This document shows, piece after piece, positions 11,801-23,800 of a DNA stretch of 64,000 nucleotides. The position numbers and the translations under genes are program-made. The stretch is from Fragum whitleyi (Eukaryota > Mollusca > Bivalvia > Cardiida > Cardiidae), in contig OX411546.1 in NCBI GenBank assembly GCA_948146395.1, positions 20,291,158 to 20,355,157 of the forward strand, written 5' to 3'. The notes under the pieces were generated by a model that searched no databases, was not told the DNA's origin, and saw only the letters and a program-made list of their open reading frames with translations. How positions within the stretch are numbered: position 1 is the stretch's first letter; each line of letters opens with the position of its first letter.

Positions 11801-14800
11801 CTAAACTTCTTTATTCCAACATTGAAAAGTATTTTATCAATATTGTTCATATTTTGCGTGAAGAGAAATTGCATGGATGAGCATCATTTGATGTCATTGT
11901 AAGTCAAGATCAAGGTTGTTTAATGATGTTAAACTTGGATAAAGGATGTTAGTTCAAGAGCATTTCAGTTCCACAAACACAGTCTGTTTTCTCATTTGTA
12001 AGATCTATTCATTGAAATTCTTGTATAAGTATGCATTCTGAAAAATTCTGGTTTCTAAGAATAACTTAGATATCTTTGTCTCCATCACAGTTGAGAAGAG
12101 AAGGTCGAGTATCCAATGTCTCTGATGTTGTACAGAAAGGAATGCCTGTTAAAGTGAAGGTGCTGTCTTATACAGGAAACAAAATGAGTTTGTCTCTAAA
12201 GGTAAAAGGGAAAACATTTTCTTACTGGTAAAAAGATCTGTTACAAAATAAAAAGTAAGGCTTATGTAAAGCAATATAACTGAAAAAAGGGTAGTTCACA
12301 TGTTTGTCACCAGAGTATTCAAGCTTTTGAACATTCGTAAAATATAACCTTTTGATTTTAATGCCAGAGTGATAACAAACTCATAGATTTTAATCAAATT
12401 ACTCTGGTTTAATCTTATAAATTATTATGTTGTTGTCACCAAAGCAATTGAGGAGCTTTTCAATCCGTTTTACAGATTTTTAGATAAAGTGGAGGGGTAC
12501 ATTGAAAAATAAGCAATTTGAAATGAAAATCATCAAATGTGGTGGAAAAATAATTTGGAAAAAGGAGATATTGCTTTTTTAAAGCGATTCCGTCTGATTG
12601 CCGAAAATTTTCTCAAGGATGAAGATAGAATATGTGACTCTTCCAAAATGGTTCAGGAAAAAGCAAATATATGTCACTATCACATAGAAAGAAATATTCA
12701 TCTATCAATTTCTCAGGATGTAGACCAATCAACAGGTAAAGATCTCAACCCAAGGAGAGAGGTAGAAACAGACAGTATGAATGAATCACGTAACCCTGAC
12801 AGACCTTCAACCATGCCATTGGTCAGTGTTCCCGAACAAAACGATACAAATGAACGTAAACGTGGACAGCGAATGTCGTCACCTGAGATGTGGGAGTGGA
12901 AACAAATGGCTGCGGCTAATGTGATTGATGTGACAGAGTTACCGGACTTTGATGAAGAAACAGGAGTTCTTCCGAAAGATGATGATTCAGGTTGGTTGGC
13001 AAATTATTTTATCAATTTATCTCTTTAATACATTACCAGATGAAATAATTTAGACTCATGAAGATTTAAAAGAAAATATATGTAGGCCACAAAGTGGGCT
13101 TCAATAGAAAAACAAATCTTTTTGTAAATAAGTTTGTCTGATAAAGCTTAACCTGGAAACTTATCATTTTTATGCCCCCGTATCGAGAGATTGGGGGCAT
13201 ATTGTTTTACTCATGTCCGTCTGTCTGTCCGTCAGTCTGTCCGTCCGTCTGTCCGAAAACTTAACCTTTGCCTTTTCTCCAAAAGTATTTGACATACAAA
13301 GCTGTACACCAAAGTCAAGGTCATGTGACAAGGTCAAGGTCATCTGTCAAGGTCAAACTTTAAAAAAAAAAAGCTGTTCCGGGGGCATTCGTGTTTCACA
13401 AACACATCTTGCTATTTATGATTTAACTTGCGTCGCAGGAGTGAAATAATCATGTTCAATATTTTTGAAATTATACAGATGCCATTTCACTATTGAAATA
13501 ATTATGCAAATGAGCTCAGAAGGTAGAGCAATGATATAATTTTGTTGTAAAAAAGACGTCATATTGCATTTCTGATGTCATTTCAAAAACGGGGCTATTT
13601 TTTTTGCGGAATAACTCAATAATTTCTGGAAGTTTCTTTAATTATCACAAAAATTCAGGTCATATAATGAATAGTATATTGAATTTGTGGTCATAAAAAA
13701 CTGAATGTATTAAACCTGTCACCTAAAATAGATAAAGCTTGGCACAGCCACGTTTTCATCTGTTTATTGATGTTTGGTTTGATAAATTCAGTATTTAATG
13801 AACACTCATTCAATATCTTCTATATAGATTTAGAATTTCATAAGGTAGGTTTTTATGTAGGTCAAAGGAACATCTAATCAATAGGTATCTTTTGTTTCAA
13901 TTTCAAGGTCAGGCTAACCTGACAAGGTTTAAAAGTACAAAAATTAATGAAAACGCTTTTGATTGAGCATTGATTACACAGCAATAAGTAACAGATTGCA
14001 ACTTTCTGTAAAAATATTCTTGTCCAATCATATCACTATTTCTAATCACAACGGCAAATGTCTAGAAAAATAGTTATAATATGACCTACGTCGCGGGAGT
14101 GAAATAATCCCGTTGAATATTTTTGATATTTCACAGGTGTTATTACACTAGTGGAATAACTATGCAAATGAGCTCAGGGCGGATAGCAATGCTATTTTGT
14201 AACTGAGAAAATGACTTCATAATGTTTAAATTGTGACATCAGATTTAAACGGCGTTAAAAGTTTTGCAGAAAATTAAAATGTTGAATTTCAGGAATTTTG
14301 ACAATTTTTTGCAAAAAATAAGGTCATATTATAAATAGAATATAAAATTTGTGCTCATAAAATACCGTCTTTATTAAACTTGTCATCTAAAACAGATAAA
14401 AACTCGGCTTAGCCTCGTTTTTATCTGTTTATAGATGACTCGTTTAATAAAGTAGGTATTCAATGACCACTCATTCAATATCCTCTTATTAATTAGCAAA
14501 CCATCAAAAGGTTAAAGTCTTTTGATGAAAATTTGAATGTTAGCATTTCATTAAAAATTCCAGTACCGAAAGGTAGTAAGTACTGATTTAATGAAAAGGT
14601 ACCTACAATCTTTAAGAACTGGTTCATCAATTTTACTTCTCTTTTTGTTCAAACTCATTGCCAAAGTACTGTTTAAATAAAGCTGTGATTACAATATTAT
14701 AGAGAACACTAAAAGAATTTCATCTATCTTTGGCAAAATTCTGTTTGAAGGGAGCATAAGGGATAATTCTGATCCTTTTCCTAAATTTTGTGCTAAATTT

Positions 14801-17800
14801 ACATCCACCTCAAATTTGTATGACAATTTTTCTCAAACTTGTTGATTCCTGTTTACAGATGAGGATATAGAGATTGAGATGGTAGAAGAAGAGGACCCAT
14901 TTTTGTCTGGTCATGGAAAACAGAGCTTAGATCTTAGTCCTGTCAAAATTGTCAAGGTAAGAAAACTTTTGACATATCATGGGTAGGTAACCAAAATGCA
15001 ATAGCTACAGCAGGATGGTGGAAATACAGATTTGCTACACTAGTCCCTGGATGGTTGAAGAGTGATTTTTTCCTTGTCCAGTGTCAAAATGAACTTGTCC
15101 ACAAATAATAAAATTGATAGATTTTTAGAAAACATTGTTTTTTAAAAATGAAAATGATCGAGTCCAAATCCATTATAACCCTGTGGATGGGGTCCAAGGA
15201 ATATACCAGCTGAAGAACTTTAGTTATTATGCTATAACGCTGTTTCTCAAACCAGGTTAATTAAAACAAATCCTGGTGGACGCAGGACCGCATTCAACAT
15301 GTTCATTGAAACCCAATTGATTCATTTAAATCGTTTGTGAACGACAAAATGTTGTAAATAAATAAAGTCAAAGCTGTTATTACATTTTAAGCTACTCTGC
15401 TAAAGTTACAGTATTTTATACTTTAAACTCTGTAAATTTTATATACATCTGCAGTTATGATGTTTTGGTACTTTACTATTGATTTTTGTATATCGGAGAG
15501 ACATTTTGCTTAGTGTCAAAGGTTTGACTAAATGACTGGATTAATGTAATTAAGTCTGGCCTCAAGCATTGTTATCCTTTCGTCAATTAATATACATGTA
15601 TGTGTAATACTTACCTGGCTTCAAGTAATTATCAATTAATTAGTGGTTCCTGAGGTTTTTATACGCCGCCGGAGGCGGACGTATATTGGCGTCATCTTCT
15701 CCGTCTGTCCGTCCGTCCATCCGTCCGTCCGTCCGTACGTCCGTCCACTTTTCTTGTCAACGCAACTCCTCCTAAACTACTGGCTGGATCTTCTTGAAAC
15801 TTGGTCAATATTATCACCTCAATTGGTAGATGTGCATGAAGGAAGGATTTTACAGTTCGTTGATTTTTAGCTCACCTGAGCACAAAGTGCTCAAGGTGAG
15901 CTATTGTGATCACTCACCGTCCGTCGTCCGTCCGTCGTCCGTCCGTCCGTCCGTCTGTCTGTCCGTCCGTCCGTCAACAATTTCTTTAAACATCTTCTCC
16001 TCCTAAACTACTGGGCCAATGAAGCTGAATCTTTGCAGGGATGTTCCTTGGGTGAAGCTCTTTAAAAGTTGTTAAAAGAATTTAATTTCCTCAAAAACTC
16101 TGGTTGCCATGGCTACATATAGGTCCAAAATGGCCGAAAATCTTAGAAAAAATTCTTCTCCTCCTAAACCACTTGGCCAATCAGGCTGAAACTTGGTAGG
16201 GATGTTCCTTTGGTGAAGCTCTTCAAAAGTTGTTAAAAGAATTTAATTTCATTAAAAACTCTGGGTTCCATGGTAACGGAAAGTCTGAAAAATGGCCGAA
16301 AATGGGTGAAAATTGTAGAAATAATTCTTCTCCTCCCAAACCATTAGGCCAATCAAGCTGAAACTTGGCAGAGATGATTCTTGGGTGAAGCTCCTCAAAA
16401 GTTGTTAAAATTATTTAATATCATCAAAAACTCTGGTTGCCATAGTAATGTAATATCTGAAAAATGGCCGAAAACGGCTGAAAATCTTAGAAAAAATTCT
16501 TCTCCTCCCAACCCACTGGGCCAATCAAGATGAAACTTGGCAGGGATGATCCTTCCGTAAAGTTCTTCAAAAGTTCTTAAAATTATTTAATTTCATCAAA
16601 AACTCTGGTTGCCATAGTAATGTAATGTCTGAAAATGGCCGAAAACGGATGAAAATCTTAGAAAAAATTCTTCTCCCAACAAACCACAAGACCATTCAAA
16701 TTGAAACTTGGCAGGGATGATCCTTGGGTAAAGTTCTTCAAAAATTGTTAAAAGAATTTAATTTCAATAAAAACTCTGGTTTCCATGGTAACAGAATGTC
16801 TGAAAAATGGCTGAAAACGGCTGAAAATCTTAGAAAGAATTCTTCTCGCCCCAAGACACTAGGCCAATCAAGCTGAAACTTGGCAGGGATGATCCTTGGG
16901 TGAAGTTGTTAAAAGAATTTAATTTCTTCCAAAACTCTTGTTTCCATGGTAAAGGAAAGGCTAAAAATGGCATAAATTACCAAAAATCTTAGAACAAATT
17001 CTTTCTTCCTTAACCATGAGGCCACTCAATTTTTAATTTAGCATTGATGTTCTTAACGTGTAGGTCTACTAAATTTTTTTTAAGAATTTGCCATAGTTAA
17101 GAGAAAAGTTGAAAATTTATGAAAATCTAAAAAAAATCAAATTGCAGTAGGACAAAACTTAACCACCCTAAATTTTGGTATTCATAACATGGTTGACAAG
17201 TTATGAGTGACTTATTCAGGTGAGCGATATAGGACCATCATGGTCCTCTTGTTGCCTGAGTTATGCCCCTTGATAACTTAGTTTCTGGGTCCACTTTTCT
17301 TGTCAACGCAACTCCTCCTAAACTACTGGCTGGATCTTCTTGAAACTTGGTCAATATTATCACCTCAATTGGTAGATGTGCATGAAGGAAGGATTTTACA
17401 GTTCGTTGATTTTTGCCTGAGTTATGCCCCTTGATAACTTAGTTTCTGGGTCCACTTTTCTTGTCAATGCAACTCCTCCTAAACTACTGGCTGGATCTTC
17501 TTGAAACTTGGTCAATGTTATCACCTCAATTGGTAGATGTGCGTGAAGGAAGGATTTTACGGTTCGTTCATTTTTGCTTGAGTTATGCCCCTTGATAACT
17601 TAGTCTCTGGGTCCACTTTTCTTGTCAACGCAACTCCTCCTAAATTTCTGGCTGGATCTTCTTGAAACTTGGTCAATGTTATGACCTCAATTGGTAGATG
17701 TGCATGAAGGAAGGATTTTACAGTTCGTTGATTTTTGCCTGAGTTATGCCCCTTGATAACTTAGTTTCTGGGTCCACTTTTCTTGTCAACGCAACTCCTC

Positions 17801-20800
17801 CTAAGTTTGTGGCTGGATCTTCTTGAAACTTGGTCAATGTTATGACCTCAATTGGTAGATGTGCGTGAAGGAAGGATTTTATGGTTCATTAATTTTACCC
17901 TAAATTATGCTCCCTTAAATAAGCTAGGGCTTATTGAAATTGCAGCCTTTTGAACACAACTCCTCCTTACTTTTTTGTCTTTATTTAAATGAAACTTGGT
18001 CAATGTCATCACCATAATTTGTAGATGTACATGGATCAAGGATTTTATGGCTCATTTATTTCCCTGAATTATGCCCCCTTAAAACTTAGGGCCTGGGGCT
18101 TATTGAAATTGCAGCCTTGTGAAGGCAACTCCTCCAAACTTTTTGTCTTGATTTAAATGAAATTTGGTCATTTTCAATTTGGTTCTGTCAAAATAAGTAG
18201 TGTCTACAATTATTTTTGTGAAACAGCAGCAAAGTGGCGGCGTATTTTGTGACGATGGCACTCTTGTTAATTGATGAAAACACAGGAAAAAACACTTGAA
18301 ACTTAAAATATTCATGAAATTGTAAATGCAGGCTGTCTACCGATTCCTATATTCCTATTAAACTCCTATATTTGGGGTACAAATCCTATATTTTTAAACA
18401 CCTCCTATATTCCTATAAAACTCCTATATTTTGAAAATATTTCCTATATTTTTAGCTCACCTGAGCACAAAGTGCTCATGTGAGCTATTGTGATCACCTT
18501 TCGTCTGGTGTTCGGTCGTCGTCCATCGTCTGGTGTCTGTCAACAATTTCCTTAAACGACATCTCCTCCTAAACTTCTGGGCCAATTAACACCAAATTTT
18601 ACAGAAATGTTGCTTAGGTGGTCCCCTTCAAAAATAGCTGAAAGAATTGAAATCCATGAAAAACCCTTGTTGCTATAGCAACCAAAATTTTAAGGAAAAT
18701 CTTAAAAATGCTTCTTCTCCTCAACAAAGGAGTCCTAGAGACTTAAAATTTGGTATGGATGATCAGTTCATAGACCTGAATTAGAATGGCTAAAATCATA
18801 TCTGTTGGGCCACCAGAGGCGGAGCACCAGGGGGGAGGGGGTAGAACTTTGGGTAAATTTTGTAATCTTCAACCTTCTTCTTCTTTGGAACCTTGATCCC
18901 TACAGACTTGTAAATAGGCATGGATGATCAGTTCATAGACCTGAATTAGAATAGCTAAAATCATATCTGTTGACCCACCAGGTGAGGAGCATCAGGGGGA
19001 GGGGGCAGTACTTTGGGTAAATTTTGAAATCTTTAACCTTCTTCTTCTTCGGAACCAGGAGCCCTACAGACTTGAAAATTGGCATGGATGATCAGCTTGT
19101 AAACCTTAATTAAAGTAGCTTAAATCATGACTGTTGGATCACCAGGTGCAGATCATCTGGGGGAAAGGGGTAGTGCTTTGTTGAAAATTTTGAAATCTTT
19201 GACTGTCTTCTTCTGATGTACCAGAATCCCTAAAGCCTATATTTTTGACATGAATGATCAGCTCATAGACCTTATCTGAAATAGCTAAAATCATGAATGT
19301 TTGGCCACTGGTCGCAGAGCACCAGGGGGCGGGAAGGTAGCTTTTCAGAGCAATTCTTAAATATTTAACCTTCTTCTTCTGATAATTCATGTGCCCTACA
19401 GACTTGAAAAATGGCAAGGATGATCAGCATATGGACCATAGTTAGAATAGCTTAAATCATAACTGTTGGGCCACCAGGTGCGGAGCCACCGGGGAGGGGG
19501 GGTAGTACTTTGTAAAAAAAAAATTAAATCCATAACCTTCTTCTTCTTCTGAACCAGAATCCCTACAACCTTTATATTTGACACAGATGATCAGCTCATA
19601 GACCCTATTTTACAAAGCTATAACCATGAATGTTTGGCTGACATGCAAAGAGCATTGGGGGAGAGGGTAGTATTTCGGGTCTATTTTGAAATTTTAAACC
19701 TTCTTCTCATGATGAAGTAGGAATCTTACAGGCTCTAAATTTGGCAAGAGTCATCAGCTCATATACTTTAATCAAAAAAGATATAGACATGATTGTTTTG
19801 TGACCTGGGACAGAGACCCAAGAGGAGGGCTAGTGCTTTGTGGTAAATTTAACAGTTGTTAGAAATTCTACTGAACCTGAATTCCTACAGCTTTTTCATT
19901 TGATATAGAATAATCAGCTCATAGAACTTAATTTAAAAAGCTATTATAATTGTTGGGCCACAAGGTGTGGAGCAACAGGGGGGAGAGGGTAGTACTTCAG
20001 GTCAATTTAACATTTGACCTTTTTTTAAGCTCACCTGAGCACAAAGTCCATCTTCCGTCCTTTGGTTGTCATCTCTGTCCATCAACAATTTCTTTAAATG
20101 ACATCTTGTCCTAAACTACTGGGCCAATTTACTCCAAATTTTACAGAAATGTTTCATAGGTGGTCCCCTCCAAGATAGCCTAAAGAATTGTAATCTATGA
20201 AAAACTTTGGTTGCTATGGCAACCAAAGTTGAAATTTAAGAGAATCTTATAAATTCTTCTTCTGATGAACGAGAAGCCCTACAGCTTTGGAATTTGCCTT
20301 GGATGGTCAATTCATAGACCTTAATTATGAGAGCTAAAATTATAACTGTTGGGCCACCAGGTGCGCATTACTAAAGTTATCCCAGATACTCTCTTGTAAA
20401 ATGATCATGCAAAAAAAACCAGACTGATAACAGTTCCATATTGGATCTTGTATTTTTCAAACAGCAATAGTAAAACTGGGACTGTGGAATCTTACTGGTC
20501 TGACCATAAGATTATTTTCCTTTACACATAAATTTATTACAGTTCAATTTTTCAAAAGAAATGCAAGTTACCCTTAGGTGCTTTGACTCAGGTGAGCGGA
20601 CCAGGGCCAAAGGCCCTCTTGTTAGGAAAATGTATTGCTGATATATTATCAGATAGCAAATATTGCTTGGATACTGCTTTTTGCTTCTTTATTCTTCAGG
20701 TAAGAGAATCTCTTTGTCTTCCATAGCATCACCATCCTGTATAATGCTTTGGTGCACTTCATCTGTTCCTCGTCACCTGTTTGGTCACCTACAAGGCAGT

Positions 20801-23800
20801 TGAATAGGACACCCTTAGGGTGCCAATTCAGGTGATGATGATCATGATGATGCTCTACAGCAGCCTCCTGTCTGGACTGTGATGCTATGGAACTGAAAGG
20901 TTACTTTATCTAGACATTAATTAACATAGAAAAAGCAAGAGTGGAGGTAAGGATTGTTAGTATAAGAGCGTAGGATAAACAATTTTCACTGGAAAAACTC
21001 CTATATTTTTACTCTAAATGAGCTAAAAACTCCTATTTTTTTAAAAAAATATTCCTATTAAAACTCCTATATTTTTTAGAAGACCTGGTAGACAGCCTGT
21101 AAATGTATTCACTGTTTTAAGATGCAATCAATACTCTCATGTTGATACTCCTGATTGCTTTATGCATTTTTGTGGCCCCCATAATGGCTTACAATTTATT
21201 TGCACTCTGAAGCGTTTGGCATGGAAGTGACAGGCATTTGCAAGGAGTTCTTTGGAACCAATATTGTATGAAACTAGCTGTGTGATATTATTCCATTGTA
21301 GAACCCTGATGGATCTCTTTCACAAGCTGCTATGATGCAGAGTGCCCTCCTGAAGGAAAGACGAGAGTTGAAACAACAACAACGAGAGGCTGAAGCGAGT
21401 GCTCAGCCATCAGGCTTCAACAATGAATGGCATGACCCAATGGCAGATAGTATGTGGATTTATTCATTTCCTTTCCTTGAAATATCGTTCAGCAGTATAT
21501 TTTGTGCTTGTAATAATTTTATGGGATTGAAAGGTTGGTAAAGTTATTCCAATGTCTAATCCAAGGCAATGACTTTTGGATATTGTGATTGCTATTTTAA
21601 GGTAGCAATGGACACATGGCGTCATTTTTTTCCGCCCAATGAATTTTTTCTTGGTCACATATGTTGTAGATCAACATTGTGTTGTCACAATATCAAAATT
21701 TGAAGGTACCTTTTCATGCTCGTTTTCATGCTACAGTTATCTGCCCTTGAGTGGTATTGGCCACTTCTCAGTAAAATTTTTATAATTGTTTTTGGTCTGG
21801 TATAAATTCAGTACTTGCTTATAGCTATAAAACATATACATGTTAATAGACCTTATACATGTACACAATGGATGTTGCCAAGAAAAATTCTCTTTGATCA
21901 ATTGCATTTGCACAATTTGCCTTCAAAAGTTAAAAATGCACTAATTTTTGTAATTTTACTGCGTAAAAATGCCTCAAAAAACTATTTTTTGAAGAAATTA
22001 CCCAATGAATTTTTCTTATTTTCTGATATGTTTAAAATCCATATTTTTCCTTTATTTGGAAAAAAAATCAGCATACCTTTCCATGCAAATAAAGTTTTCG
22101 TTATTTTACAGTGACCCCTCCCGATTGTATGATGCTTTTAACGCATTTTTATACGCCGCCGGAGGCGGACGTATATTGGCGTCATCTTCTCCGTCTGTCC
22201 GTCCGTCCATCCGTCCGTCTGTCCATCCATCCGTACGTCCGTCCACTTTTCTTGTCAACGCAACTTCTCCTAAACTTCTGGCTGGATCTTCTTGAAACTT
22301 GGTCAATGTTATCACCTCAATTGGTAGATGTGCATGAAGGAAGGATTTTACGGTTCGTTGATTTTTGCCTGAGTTATGCCCCTTGATAACTTAGTCTCTG
22401 GGTCCAATTTCCTTGTCAATGCAACTCGTCCTAAGTTTCTGGCTGGATCTTCTTGAAACTTGGTCAATGTAATCACCTCAATTGGTAGATGTGCATGAAG
22501 GAATGATTTTATGGTTCGTTGATTTTTGCCCGAGTTATGCCCCTTGATAACTTAGTCTCTGGGTCCAATTTTCTTGTCAACGCAACTCCTCCTAGGTTTC
22601 TGGCTGGATCTTCTTGAAACTTGGTCAATGTTATCACCTCAATTGGTAGATGTGCATGAAGGAATGATTTTATGGTTCGTTGATTTTTGCCTGAGTTATG
22701 CCCCTTGATAACTTAGTCTCTGGGTCCAATTTTCTTGTCAACGCAACTCCTCCTAGGTTTCTGGCTGGATCTTCTTGAAACTTGGTCAATGTTATCACCT
22801 CAATTGGTAGATGTGCATGAAGGAATGATTTTATGGTTCGTTGATTTTTGCCTGAGTTATGCCCCTTAAAAACTTAGTCTCTGGGGCTTATTGCCTCAGT
22901 TATGCCCCCTTAAAATTTAGTCTCTGGGGCTTATTGAAATTGCAGCCTTGTGAATGCAACTCTTCCTAAGTTTCTGGCTGGATCTAAATGAAACTTGGTG
23001 GATGTTATAACTGAAATTGGTAGATGAGCATAAAGTAAGGATTTTATGGTTCATTAATTTTACCCTTAATTATGCTCCCTTAAAACTTAGTAGCTAGGGC
23101 TTATTGAAATTGCAGCCTTTTGAACACAACTCCTCCTTACTTTTTTGTCTTTATTTGAATAATTCTTGGTCAATGTCATCACCATAATTTGCAGATGTAC
23201 ATGGATCAAGGATTTTATGGCTCATTTATTTCCCTGAATTATGCCCCCTTAAAACTTAGTGCCTGGGGCTTATTGAAATTGCAGCCTTGTGAAGGCAACT
23301 CCTCCCAACTTTTTGTCTTGATTTAAATGAAACTTGGTCATTTTCAATTTGGTTCTGTCAAAATAAGTAGTGTCTACAATTATTTTTGTGAAACAGCAGC
23401 AAAGTGGCGGCGTATTTTGTGACGATGGCACTCTTGTTATTGTTAAATTCAATGATCCAGTCATTCAATTAATATCAAATGTTGAAAAGAAGCTAAGTTA
23501 TGATTTTTTTCTATCATTATTCTACGTTATATCCATAAGCAGAATCTTATGAAAACTGGTCTTTTTAGACACCGCACAAAAAGAACCGTAAAATAAACGA
23601 AAACCCACTTCCGGTTCATTGAGTCGGGAGGCCACTGTCTATTGCCACCTTAAATTATGAAATAATATCATTTTCAAGTTGATGTGTCCAAGGATAAAGT
23701 ATGATGGAGAAGGGGTTATATGCAAATGGTAAAATCCGAGGGCACAGCCTGAGGATTTTGCTTTGTATATAATTCCTCCCCCCATTAGACTGTATTCATG

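Larger units (their letters stand above)
18329..21099. mobile_element. TIR DNA element (13-base TIRs, 6-base target duplication) with a nested HL-1
   Basis: CAGGCTGTCTACC at 18329 and GGTAGACAGCCTG ending 21099, flanked by TAAATG on both sides (18323-18328 and 21100-21105). Both sub-ends carry tandem actcctatattttt motifs. No transposase frame. Without the nested element it is about 600 bases. Confidence 0.85.

Noticed and set aside
12537..12716. Upstream part of the frame leading into DHX8 exon e, starting MWWKNN
   Set aside because: No similarity to DHX8 before 12717, and a good acceptor sits exactly where similarity begins.
15661..18268. Autonomous Helentron with a Rep/helicase gene
   Set aside because: No long open frame with Rep or helicase motifs in any HL element; all are non-autonomous.
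22111..22386. Open frames with [13 protein letters not shown] repeats
   Set aside because: They are translations of (CCGT)n tracts and the HL-2 core and recur at every copy.
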